This document shows positions 1 through 6,616 of a stretch of DNA of 7,565 bases, one piece after another (position 1 is the stretch's first letter; each line of letters starts with the position of its first letter). The position numbers and the translations under genes are program-made. The stretch lies in NCBI GenBank assembly GCA_903882765.1, contig CAIRYE010000203.1, forward strand, positions 1 to 7,565, given 5' to 3'. Source of the stretch: an uncultured Anaerolineae bacterium. Lineage in GTDB: Bacteria > Chloroflexota > Anaerolineae > Anaerolineales > Villigracilaceae. The notes under the pieces are model-generated. The model was given only the letters and a program-made list of their open reading frames with translations. It had not been told where the DNA came from and searched no databases.

Positions 1-818
1 TCATAAATGGCGGATAACACCTTGCCAAATTGGTCTGCCGTTCGGTAACGCGCCGATGGCTCCTTGGATAAGACTTTGAGCAAAACTAGGTCGAGTGGTT
101 CACTTATTTTGGGGTTGATCTGCGCGGGGTCTTCTGGAACCGCCTCACGGTGTAACCGGGCCAGTGTTTCGGCTGTTTTTGCCACAAAGGGCGGCCTACC
201 GGTGAGCATTTCGTAAAATACTACACCCGCGGAATAGACATCGGAAGCTGGGGAAGGGGCTTTACCGGCGGCTTGCTCGGGTGAAAAATAGAGTGGTGAA
301 CCCCAAACGACTTCATTTTGTTCTTCTGGGTTAATTCCGGCGATCGCCCTAGCGATCCCAAAGTCGGTGACTTTTACACGGTTATCTGAGGTGATGATGA
401 CGTTATGGGGCTTAACATCGCAGTGGACGATCCCTGCGCGGTGGGCATATCCCAAACCCGCGCAGATCTGGATCATCGTTTTTATCGCTTCTTTTGGATC
501 ATAGTACCCGATTTTACGGATGTTTTGCTTAAGGTTCAAACCGGGAAGGTATTCCATCACAATAAACAAACGTTTTTGGTCAAAACCAAAATCATGCACC
601 GTGACGATATTTGGATGGGAGAGGTTGGCAATCGCCTTCGCCTCTTGCCGAAACCTTACCTGAACAACTGGGTTCGTTGAATAGTCTGGTTTCAAGATCT
701 TGATCGCAACAAGCCGCTCAAGCATCAAGTCTTTTGCTTTATGGACTTGCGCCATTCCTCCCGAGCCGAGAGGCTCGAGCAGCTCATACCGATTGTTGAG
801 AAGGATCTTTTGTTCCAT
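1..818 (-). CDS. Ser/Thr protein kinase (Hanks type), partial, C-terminus outside window
   Basis: This gene encodes the catalytic domain of a eukaryotic-like Ser/Thr kinase; 272 codons are visible before it leaves the left edge. Visible motifs are the glycine loop GSGGMAQV (about residues 18-25), the ATP-binding lysine in VAIK (K40), the helix-C glutamate in RQEAKAIANL (E59), the catalytic loop HCDVKPHN (132-139, catalytic D134), DFG (152-154), SPEQ (179-182, APE equivalent) and DVYSAGVVFYEMLTGRPPF (193-211). The HRD arginine is replaced by Cys, making it a non-RD kinase, and no Ser, Thr or Tyr lies between DFG and the GSP motif. The ATG is the earliest possible start because an in-frame TAA sits 15 bases upstream; the next Met is inside the glycine loop. 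No Shine-Dalgarno is present. It follows the permease gene by 19 bp on the same strand. Any membrane segment or sensor domain would lie beyond the window, so the signal and substrates are unknown. Confidence 0.95.
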   Translation of the reverse strand, partial: MEQKILLNNRYELLEPLGSGGMAQVHKAKDLMLERLVAIKILKPDYSTNPVVQVRFRQEAKAIANLSHPNIVTVHDFGFDQKRLFIVMEYLPGLNLKQNIRKIGYYDPKEAIKTMIQICAGLGYAHRAGIVHCDVKPHNVIITSDNRVKVTDFGIARAIAGINPEEQNEVVWGSPLYFSPEQAAGKAPSPASDVYSAGVVFYEMLTGRPPFVAKTAETLARLHREAVPEDPAQINPKISEPLDLVLLKVLSKEPSARYRTADQFGKVLSAIY

Positions 819-829
819 AGTTATATGGA

Positions 830-860
830 ATTATAAATTAATCGTTACGAAGTGCTTCAA
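830..860 (-). promoter_or_regulatory. Putative promoter for the kinase gene, near-leaderless
   Basis: Read on the minus strand, a perfect TATAAT occupies 835-830, eleven bases before the kinase ATG. A partial -35 match, TTGAAG, lies at 860-855 with a long 19-bp spacer. Transcription would start about 5 bases before the ATG. The element overlaps the end of the permease gene, so the kinase could be expressed from it as well as from the upstream operon. The -35 is weak, and AT-rich sequence can produce a TATAAT by chance. Confidence 0.4.
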
Positions 861-2091
861 CTGGTTGTAAGCTAGCCGCCCTACTTGCGGGATAGATTCC
901 AAAGAACATTCCTATCGCCGCTGAAAAGATTGTGGCGAGCAAGATCGAATCAAGCGTGATCGATGGATCAAAAGAGTTGCCGGTTGCTGCCGCAACCCTG
1001 CCCACAATGAATGAGATTACCCATCCAAAAAAGATCCCTAACATACCTCCCAACAAGCTCAAGAAGGATGACTCTGCTAGAAATTGGGTCAAAATATCTT
1101 TTTTTGTAGCTCCAAGTGCTTTACGCAAACCAATTTCGCGGGTTCGTTCAGCTACCGAAACCAACATAATGTTCATAATACCTATTCCACCTACCAGCAG
1201 CGAGATAGCGGCAATTCCACCGAGGAAAATGGTTAAGATACCCGTGATGGAAGATGCTGTTTGCAGCATATCTTGTTGTGTAAAAACTGTGAAATCATCG
1301 TCTTCCCCAATGGGAATATGATGGCGTGTTTGTAATATTTGGGTGATCTCGTCTGAAGCAAGGGTGGTCTGCTCGGCCGTGACCGCTTGAACAAAGATCA
1401 TATCCACTTCATTATTGTTTCTTTTAATGACACGGTCTTTCGCTGTGGTTAATGGAATAACAACTTGGTTATCAGCATTACCAAAGGAAGAACCACCTTT
1501 GCTTTCCAGGACGCCAATTACCCTAAAAGGCTGCCCTGAAATCCGAATAGATTCACCGACCAAACCTTCTTTGCGATTAAAGATCTGTTGTGCCAGATCT
1601 GGCCCTAACACTACAACCGAGGCATGACCTAAATATTGTTCTGAATTGATAAAACTACCCTCGGTAACCGTCGCGCTGCGCACAGCTTCATAGCTCGGGG
1701 TAACCCCATATAGCGTTGTGCTCACGGTGATCCCTTGCGCGGTGGCATCTGCCTGGCCTTGCAAAATGGGCGCTACCGCCGCGATGGATGGAGCCGCGAA
1801 AGGATCGGCAATGGCTTCCGCATCATCCATCGTTAGCTTTTGGATATTTTTGGATACGTTTTGATTCCGTCCGGGAGGGCCAGCGGTTTGCTTACCCGAG
1901 AAAACGAACAAAACATTTGTACCAATGCCATTGATGGAACCGGTGATGGAATTTTGGGCACCTTGACCAACAGCAAGCATAGCGATCACCGCGGCGACAC
2001 CAATAACGATACCAAGAATGGTTAGACCAGAACGTATTTTGTTCGCGTTTAGGCTTTCAAGAGCCTCTAAAATTATTTGGGATAGGTTCAT
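838..2091 (-). CDS. ABC transporter permease, MacB/FtsX family
   Basis: A 417-residue permease with the MacB-type layout: a first membrane helix at about 22-44, a long extracytoplasmic MacB_PCD-like domain (about 45-275), then three further helices near 281-305, 336-366 and 381-402 forming the FtsX core. The motif VAERTREIGLRKALGATKKD (313-332) is the family's conserved cytoplasmic coupling segment after the second helix, and the protein ends in the typical PASRAASLQPVEALRND. It is full length for a stand-alone permease; in Escherichia coli MacB the ATPase is fused to it, whereas here it is a separate gene. The ATG overlaps the TGA of the ATPase gene (ATGA), implying translational coupling, and a GAGGATC Shine-Dalgarno precedes it. 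It should dimerise with two copies of the neighbouring ATPase and dock with the adaptor proteins encoded upstream. The substrate cannot be read from sequence. Confidence 0.95.
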   Translation of the reverse strand: MNLSQIILEALESLNANKIRSGLTILGIVIGVAAVIAMLAVGQGAQNSITGSINGIGTNVLFVFSGKQTAGPPGRNQNVSKNIQKLTMDDAEAIADPFAAPSIAAVAPILQGQADATAQGITVSTTLYGVTPSYEAVRSATVTEGSFINSEQYLGHASVVVLGPDLAQQIFNRKEGLVGESIRISGQPFRVIGVLESKGGSSFGNADNQVVIPLTTAKDRVIKRNNNEVDMIFVQAVTAEQTTLASDEITQILQTRHHIPIGEDDDFTVFTQQDMLQTASSITGILTIFLGGIAAISLLVGGIGIMNIMLVSVAERTREIGLRKALGATKKDILTQFLAESSFLSLLGGMLGIFFGWVISFIVGRVAAATGNSFDPSITLDSILLATIFSAAIGMFFGIYPASRAASLQPVEALRND

Positions 2092-2771
2092 AGTAGATCC
2101 TCATTCACTACACCATCACGGATATGAACCGTTCTTTGGCATTGGGCGGCAACTTTTGGATCGTGAGTAACAATTACGATCGTTGTGCCATTCCGTTTAT
2201 TCAAATTCATCAACAAATCGATGATCTCCTGGCCCACTTTGGAATCGAGATTGCCGGTTGGTTCATCGGCCATAATAATGGCAGGATCGTTGACCAAGGC
2301 GCGGGCAATCGCCACACGCTGCTGCTGGCCGCCCGATAATTCGAAGGGTCGGTGATCGATACGGTCTTCCAAGCCGACCGAAATGAGCGATTGGATCGCT
2401 TTTTCTTTTCGGCCTGTTTTCATCCCGGCGTAACGCAATGGGAGTTCTACATTTTTTGCGGCGGTTGCTCGTGGTAATAAGTTAAAGCTTTGAAAAATGA
2501 AACCAACTTTTTTGTTTCTGATTAACGCTAAATTGTCATCCGATAGGTCGGATACCAATTCTTTATCCAAGAGATATGTTCCAGAAGTGGGTCGGTCCAG
2601 ACATCCTAAAATATTCATTAGTGTCGATTTTCCCGAACCAGAAGGACCCATAATAGCGATCACTTCACCTTGGTTGACAGTCATAGTTAGACCTCGTAAG
2701 GCATTCACTTGAATATCACCCATGAAATAGGTTTTTACAATATTTTCAACAAGGATCACAGGTTCTGTCAT
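2088..2771 (-). CDS. ABC transporter ATP-binding protein, MacB/LolD family
   Basis: A 227-residue cytoplasmic ATPase with all catalytic motifs: Walker A GPSGSGKST (42-50), Q-loop Gln94 in FIFQSFNLLPRATA, signature LSGGQQQRVAIARAL (145-159), Walker B IIMADEPTGNLDS (165-177, catalytic E170) and the switch His203 in VTHD. The sequence RATAAKNVELPL after the Q-loop and the PTGNLDS string are typical of the MacB/LolD/FtsE group that powers FtsX-like permeases. It starts 7 bp after the adaptor stop codon; its AGGA Shine-Dalgarno overlaps that stop. It ends inside the start of the permease gene. It is predicted to be active, hydrolysing ATP to drive the permease through export or mechanotransmission. 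Which substrate is handled is unknown, so I give no gene symbol. Confidence 0.97.
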   Translation of the reverse strand: MTEPVILVENIVKTYFMGDIQVNALRGLTMTVNQGEVIAIMGPSGSGKSTLMNILGCLDRPTSGTYLLDKELVSDLSDDNLALIRNKKVGFIFQSFNLLPRATAAKNVELPLRYAGMKTGRKEKAIQSLISVGLEDRIDHRPFELSGGQQQRVAIARALVNDPAIIMADEPTGNLDSKVGQEIIDLLMNLNKRNGTTIVIVTHDPKVAAQCQRTVHIRDGVVNEDLL

Positions 2772-2778
2772 TTTTATC

Positions 2779-4170
2779 CTAACCGCCGAACATACCTTGG
2801 TCGGTGGATGGCGGGTTGAGGATGATCAGATCCCCTTCTACCAATTCACCGCCAACAACCTCGCTTACAGTATCAGCTGTAGCGCCAAGCCGAATTTCAA
2901 CTGGTACGGCAACTCCATCCTTCAGTACGTACACAACCCGCTGGCCATTCACATTTCGAACCGCACGGTTTTGGACGAAAAGAGCGCCTTTGATATCTTT
3001 AACAGTAATAGTTACCGCGGCAGTCATACCGGGCTTAATGAATTCATCATTATCGGTCAACTCAACTGTTACATCAAAATTGACCCCAGTACCTGTAGAG
3101 CTACCGTATTGGCTAATTTGTTGCACTTTACCCAAATACGTTTTTTCTTGAACCGCGTCGAAAGAAACGGTTACTTCCTGATCTACCTTAAGGCTATTTA
3201 CGTCCACTTCTGAGATCTGAAGATCTACTAATAATTTCGAAGTGTCATCAACTCGAATAGCAAATACTCCCTGATTGATCAAGTCGCCAGCCATAGCGTC
3301 TACTTGGGTTACGACCCCATCGAAGGGGGATATGATCTTGCCCATATTGATCGTGGACTGCGCTGCGGTAATTCGCGCTTTTGCGGCGGCGATATCGCTT
3401 TCGGGTGGACCACCCGCGAGGCGATCGTATTCACGCTGAGCATCAGCGAGATCTGATTTAGCGAAGGCCAGATCAGCATAATAGGTTTCTTTATCAAGCT
3501 CAGTGGGCTTGCCGGTATACCAATTGTATAAATTGACCAAGTCAGTAAGATTTTGACGAGCAGTCGTTAGGCGCAACAAAGCGGTTGCCTTTGTCGAATC
3601 GCCATCAGGTCTATGCTCATAACGATGATAATTATCAGCCGCCAGCGCAACTTCCTTCCGTGCCAGGTCTGTATTTGCCTGCGTCTGTAGGATCAAATTA
3701 TCGGAAGCCCTTTGAAAACTAATACTATCTACTTTTTCCTGCGCGTCTTCCAAAGCCTGTTTGGCTTGCGCAAGTTTTTGTTGGGCTTGCGATAAGCTAG
3801 CTGAAGAATTCATCAAATCATCTAGTTCATTTTGAGCGGTGATCAAATCGGCTTCTGCCATGATCACAGCTTGCGACATGGATGTTTGAACTAAACTAGC
3901 CAACACAGCATCCGCTTTTACATTATCGCCGATCTTCACGTCAACTTTTTCGACAATGCCATTGGTCTGCCACGAAAGCTCCGCGCTTTGAACGGAACGA
4001 ACTGTACCGGTAGCCCCAACACTGGCGGTTAGGTCACCTCGCTCTAAGGAAACTGTCTCGTATTGGCTATCTTTTGCCGCGTTACTATTGCTTTGGATTA
4101 TAAAAAACGCAGCAACACCGATCACAACAACCGCTGCCAGCCCTATGAGAATAAATTTATTAATTTTCAT
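2779..4170 (-). CDS. HlyD/MacA-family periplasmic-adaptor-like protein, second copy
   Basis: A 463-residue membrane-fusion (adaptor) protein. It has one N-terminal helix (about 6-26) anchoring it outside the membrane and a first lipoyl/barrel-sandwich half near 45-95 (GATGTVRSVQSAELSW, then GIVEKVDVKIGDNV). A long Gln/Ala/Leu-rich coiled-coil hairpin spans about 97-275, the second sandwich half begins at IISPFDGVVTQV (279-290), and a beta-barrel follows with LQISEVDV (317-324) and IKPGMTAAVTITV (378-390). A membrane-proximal domain ends in VVGGELVEGDLIILNPPS. A YNW motif (215-217) lies within the hairpin. A GAGGAG Shine-Dalgarno sits 5 bases before the ATG. It lies 31 bp downstream of a paralogue and 7 bp before the ATPase gene, so it should couple to that ABC pair. 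In Gram-negative bacteria MacA contacts TolC; no such partner is seen here, and the host is probably single-membraned, so the hairpin's partner is unclear. The tail is Gly-rich (GMFGG). Confidence 0.93.
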   Translation of the reverse strand: MKINKFILIGLAAVVVIGVAAFFIIQSNSNAAKDSQYETVSLERGDLTASVGATGTVRSVQSAELSWQTNGIVEKVDVKIGDNVKADAVLASLVQTSMSQAVIMAEADLITAQNELDDLMNSSASLSQAQQKLAQAKQALEDAQEKVDSISFQRASDNLILQTQANTDLARKEVALAADNYHRYEHRPDGDSTKATALLRLTTARQNLTDLVNLYNWYTGKPTELDKETYYADLAFAKSDLADAQREYDRLAGGPPESDIAAAKARITAAQSTINMGKIISPFDGVVTQVDAMAGDLINQGVFAIRVDDTSKLLVDLQISEVDVNSLKVDQEVTVSFDAVQEKTYLGKVQQISQYGSSTGTGVNFDVTVELTDNDEFIKPGMTAAVTITVKDIKGALFVQNRAVRNVNGQRVVYVLKDGVAVPVEIRLGATADTVSEVVGGELVEGDLIILNPPSTDQGMFGG

Positions 4171-4201
4171 TGCTACTCCTCAACTACTTATTTTTCTTTG
4201 A

Positions 4202-5608
4202 TTACTGTATAAATTCAGGATCGAGACCCTGTACTGAAGGAGGATTTAAGATAACCTTGTCACCCTCCGAAATATTTCCACCAACAACCTGGGCGGTATC
4301 ACCCGACATCGCGCCAACCCTCACAGCGGTTGGAACCGCTTGTCCGTTGACTAAGAGAAAGATGATCCTTACACCCTCCACAAACCGTATCGCTTCAGTG
4401 GGAATCAACAAGGCGCTGTCGATCTTTTCTAGGTGGATGGTCATATCCGCTGACATTCCCGGTTTTAGCTCATCGGCGAGATTAGTAAATTCGATCTTCA
4501 CTTTATAAGCAATAACCCCATCTACTTCTCTACCAGCTTGATCGATCTGTATCACCGTGCCATCGAACGTTTTTCCGTCGGCAACAACTGAGGTCAATTC
4601 CACAGCTTGGCCAACTTGAACATTCAACACATCCACTTCAGAAATGAAGAGGTCTACTTGATAGGAAGTAAGATCATCAACCCTAATGGAAACTGTGCCA
4701 GATTTTACCGAATCACCCGGCAAAACATTTACATTGGTTACAATACCGTTTATTGGAGATGTCAATTTCGCGCGGCTAAGTACTGAAGTCGCGGAATCTA
4801 TTCTCGCTTGAACTTTCGCGATCTCTTCAATATTGCCGTTTTCTTTGATCTTTCGATAAATTCGTTCGTTATCCGCTTCATTTGCTTTGGCAATATTCAG
4901 GTCCGATAATGCCATTTCAACCACATCAGGATCGGCATGGCCATTAAACCAATTGTATCGAGCGATCAAATCCGTTACATTTTGCTTGGCTTGCGTAATT
5001 TTTACGATCATTTGTAGCTTGCGAGTACTAGAATCGCTCAGTTGTTCATAGTAGTCAATAAATATTCCCTGAAGATACTTTACCTGCAGCCTTGCGTCGG
5101 TGATCTCATCATTAATATCTTCCAGTAATTCAGTTCCAGACCGTTTTGAAACCAGAGAATCATAATAAACTTGAGCGTCTTCTGTTTTGTGCTTGCTGGT
5201 TACATAACTAGTCCAGGCCTGAGCGAGCGCAAGCCCTGGCTGGCTTATTTTTGTCATTTCTTGCTCTGCCAAAATTCGGTCGGATTCTGCGATCAGAACA
5301 CTCTTTTCAACCGTGAGCATGTCTAATTCAGCCAAAACCTGACCTTCTGTGACCACGTCGCCGATCCTCACATTTACCTTGTCTACAACACCATTTGTTT
5401 TCCAAACCAACTCTATCGATTGTTTGGAACGAACTGTTCCGCTCGCCTCAATATCAGAGGAGATCTCTCCGCGGGTAACCTTTACCACATCGTAACTGGG
5501 CGCGTTTATTAGCTCGATTGCGGCTATTGCTCCCGCAATGATGATGATTAATCCAATAATTAGTTGGGTTTTATATTTTTGAACTATGTTCATAACCTTA
5601 TCAAACAT
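4202..5608 (-). CDS. HlyD/MacA-family adaptor protein, first copy
   Basis: A 468-residue adaptor, first gene of the exporter operon and a diverged paralogue of the next gene. Its architecture is the same: a membrane helix at about 15-34, a first sandwich half (IEASGTVRSKQSIELVWK, then GVVDKVNVRIGDVV, about 53-86), a helical hairpin (about 100-275), a second half at LTSPINGIVTNV (282-293), a barrel with FISEVDV (321-327) and LKPGMSADMTIHL (381-393), and the terminal VVGGNISEGDKVILNPPS. The hairpin carries YNWF at 218-221, aligning with YNWY of the other copy. A strong GGAGGAG Shine-Dalgarno lies 2 bases before the chosen ATG, and a second Met at codon 6 is less well placed. The two adaptors could form a mixed ring or act alternately on the one ATPase/permease pair; this is inference. 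The substrate is unknown. Confidence 0.93.
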   Translation of the reverse strand: MFDKVMNIVQKYKTQLIIGLIIIIAGAIAAIELINAPSYDVVKVTRGEISSDIEASGTVRSKQSIELVWKTNGVVDKVNVRIGDVVTEGQVLAELDMLTVEKSVLIAESDRILAEQEMTKISQPGLALAQAWTSYVTSKHKTEDAQVYYDSLVSKRSGTELLEDINDEITDARLQVKYLQGIFIDYYEQLSDSSTRKLQMIVKITQAKQNVTDLIARYNWFNGHADPDVVEMALSDLNIAKANEADNERIYRKIKENGNIEEIAKVQARIDSATSVLSRAKLTSPINGIVTNVNVLPGDSVKSGTVSIRVDDLTSYQVDLFISEVDVLNVQVGQAVELTSVVADGKTFDGTVIQIDQAGREVDGVIAYKVKIEFTNLADELKPGMSADMTIHLEKIDSALLIPTEAIRFVEGVRIIFLLVNGQAVPTAVRVGAMSGDTAQVVGGNISEGDKVILNPPSVQGLDPEFIQ

Positions 5609-5629
5609 TACTCCTCCATCTACTGATGT

Positions 5630-5645
5630 TGGTAATCATATACCA
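5630..5645 (-). promoter_or_regulatory. Candidate -10 region within a short inverted repeat, upstream of exporter operon
   Basis: On the minus strand the sequence TGGTATATGATTACCA is an imperfect palindrome with 5-bp arms (TGGTA/TACCA) around 6 bp. It contains TATGAT (5640-5635), a one-mismatch -10 box that would start transcription about 20 bases before the first adaptor ATG, leaving room for its Shine-Dalgarno. No good -35 is visible. An alternative -10, TATAAA at 5664-5659, lies further upstream. The overlap of box and palindrome would suit a repressor site, but short arms like these arise easily by chance. Confidence 0.25.
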
Positions 5646-5686
5646 CTTGCGTTAGAATTTTATAGAAATACACAATTTTTCCATGA

Positions 5687-5722
5687 TTTCAGGGGTTTAA
5701 TCGTAGGTTATAATCTTAAAAA
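5687..5722 (+). promoter_or_regulatory. Putative leaderless promoter for the SH3-domain gene
   Basis: A perfect TATAAT occupies 5709-5714 with only eight bases before the ATG at 5723, so transcription should begin within a few bases of the start codon. A possible weak -35, TTTCAG, lies at 5687-5692 with a 16-bp spacer. No Shine-Dalgarno occurs near the ATG; the nearest AGG is about 15 bases away. The 114-bp region 5609-5722 holds this promoter and that of the divergent exporter operon. Confidence 0.5.
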
Positions 5723-6205
5723 ATGAAGAAGTATCTAGTTCGACTACTAACACCCAAAGTAATAGTGGCTGCTATTTTTGTAGCGACTTTTTTGTTTATC
5801 ATCAGTTTCGTTTTAATCATCTTCACTGCACCACCTCCATCCGAGCTTTCTAGTATGATTGCGGTAGCAACTATTAAGCCGTATACCAACACAAATAATA
5901 CTTCTCAAGTAAATACCAATGATCCTTACATACCCACCCCTACGCCGACCCTTGCCCCCGGGCAGATTAGCATTGGCTCTGTGGTACAAGTTACAAATAC
6001 AGAAGGTACCGGTTTGAGGTTTCGAGCACAGCCAAGTTTGGTTGGCAAAGAAGTATTTATGGGCTTTGATACAGAAGCCTTCAAAGTAGTGGATGGTCCT
6101 AAACAAGTTGATGGCTATACTTGGTACTTTCTTGCTTCCATTAACAATGAAAATAGAACTGGATGGGCAGTAACAAATTACCTGAAAACAATAACAGATC
6201 AATAA
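5723..6205 (+). CDS. Membrane-anchored bacterial SH3-domain protein
   Basis: A 160-residue protein with a short basic N-terminus, one hydrophobic helix (about 12-34), a low-complexity Thr/Asn/Pro linker (about 36-80, including PTPTPT) and a C-terminal SH3b-like domain (about 82-156). The SH3b call rests on GLRFRAQPS (97-105, matching the usual GLNVRSGPS strand), GYTWYFL (131-137) and TGWAVTNYL (146-154). The linker and domain should face outward. Bacterial SH3 domains often bind cell-wall peptides, but no enzyme domain is fused here, so the role is open. The start is fixed by an in-frame TAA two codons upstream, and the next Met (codon 45) would remove the membrane helix. It has no Shine-Dalgarno and is probably translated from a leaderless transcript. 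The DUF971 gene follows after 8 bp. Confidence 0.88.
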   Translation: MKKYLVRLLTPKVIVAAIFVATFLFIISFVLIIFTAPPPSELSSMIAVATIKPYTNTNNTSQVNTNDPYIPTPTPTLAPGQISIGSVVQVTNTEGTGLRFRAQPSLVGKEVFMGFDTEAFKVVDGPKQVDGYTWYFLASINNENRTGWAVTNYLKTITDQ

Positions 6206-6210
6206 GAGGA
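6205..6210 (+). promoter_or_regulatory. Shine-Dalgarno deciding the DUF971 start
   Basis: AGAGGA, overlapping the last base of the SH3 gene's TAA, lies just before the ATG at 6214. It favours that start over an upstream in-frame ATG at 6163, which would add 17 residues encoded inside the SH3 gene and lacks an SD. Confidence 0.75.
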
Positions 6211-6213
6211 TTT

Positions 6214-6570
6214 ATGCTTTCCGAAAAAGCAATTGGTATCAAGGCAAATCGCCCAGCGCTTGAAATGACGATCGAATGGGGAGATGGGCATCAGAGTTCC
6301 TACCCATTTTCGTTGCTAAGGGCTGCCTGCCCCTGCGCCCAATGCCGTGGCGGTCACGAAAATATGAAGACCGAACCAGACGAAGATATCTTTCGTTTTG
6401 AATATTCAGACAAACCAGAAACACGCGTCACCACCGTTCAACCAACTGGCGCTTATGGCATAACAATTGTTTGGGAAGATGGGCATGATTATGGCATCTT
6501 TAACTGGCATTACCTCAGGGCACTTTGCCCATGTATGGAATGTAGGCAAAAAGCCAGAATAAAAATATAA
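6214..6570 (+). CDS. DUF971 / GBBH-like N-terminal domain protein with two Cys clusters
   Basis: A 118-residue soluble protein of the DUF971 (GBBH-like_N) family. It has two similar halves: W22, DGH (24-26), LR (35-36), CPCAQC (39-44); then W87, DGH (89-91), LR (101-102), CPCMEC (105-110). In human gamma-butyrobetaine hydroxylase this domain binds zinc through a CxCxxC cluster and a His in the second half; here C39, C41, C44 and H91 match that set. The second cluster with H26 could form a mirror-image site. No oxygenase domain is attached, so hydroxylase activity is not expected. DUF971 domains also occur fused to Mrp/HCF101 Fe-S carrier proteins, so a role in metal or Fe-S handling is possible but unproven. 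The start is set by an AGAGGA Shine-Dalgarno. It is probably co-transcribed with the SH3 gene and ends at a strong hairpin terminator. Confidence 0.88.
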   Translation: MLSEKAIGIKANRPALEMTIEWGDGHQSSYPFSLLRAACPCAQCRGGHENMKTEPDEDIFRFEYSDKPETRVTTVQPTGAYGITIVWEDGHDYGIFNWHYLRALCPCMECRQKARIKI

Positions 6571-6607
6571 AAAAATTGGCTCACCATAAATGATGAGCCA
6601 ATTTTTT
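6570..6607. terminator. Bidirectional intrinsic terminator between convergent genes
   Basis: A perfect 14-bp stem pairs 6570-6583 (AAAAAATTGGCTCA) with 6594-6607 (TGAGCCAATTTTTT) around a 10-base loop. The A-run on one side and the T-run on the other give a U-tract in both directions. It can therefore end the DUF971 transcript on the plus strand and the rhodanese transcript on the minus strand. It begins at the DUF971 stop codon and ends 9 bases from the rhodanese stop. Confidence 0.9.
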
Positions 6608-6616
6608 GTTTTAACC

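Noticed and set aside
405..680. Plus-strand 91-residue open frame
   Set aside because: It lies antisense inside the kinase gene, whose motifs are unmistakable; it has no recognisable domain or SD.
1..818. Kinase as a truncated pseudogene
   Set aside because: The frame is intact to the window edge and all catalytic residues are present; the missing end is due to the window boundary.
2797..3213. Plus-strand open frames antisense to the second adaptor gene (also 2804-3151)
   Set aside because: The opposite strand encodes a full-length HlyD-family protein with conserved motifs across this span; these frames show no domain.
838..5608. Exporter block as a bacteriocin or lantibiotic immunity island
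   Set aside because: No precursor peptide, modification enzyme, peptidase or two-component system is present around it; a MacB-like exporter alone does not support that reading.
5813..6202. Minus-strand 129-residue open frame
   Set aside because: It is antisense to the SH3-domain gene, has no SD-supported start and shows no recognisable motif; the Cys-rich composition is a shadow of the plus-strand codons.
6163..6213. Longer DUF971 start at 6163
   Set aside because: The extra 17 codons overlap the SH3 gene in another frame, lack an SD and do not resemble the family; the ATG at 6214 has AGAGGA just upstream.
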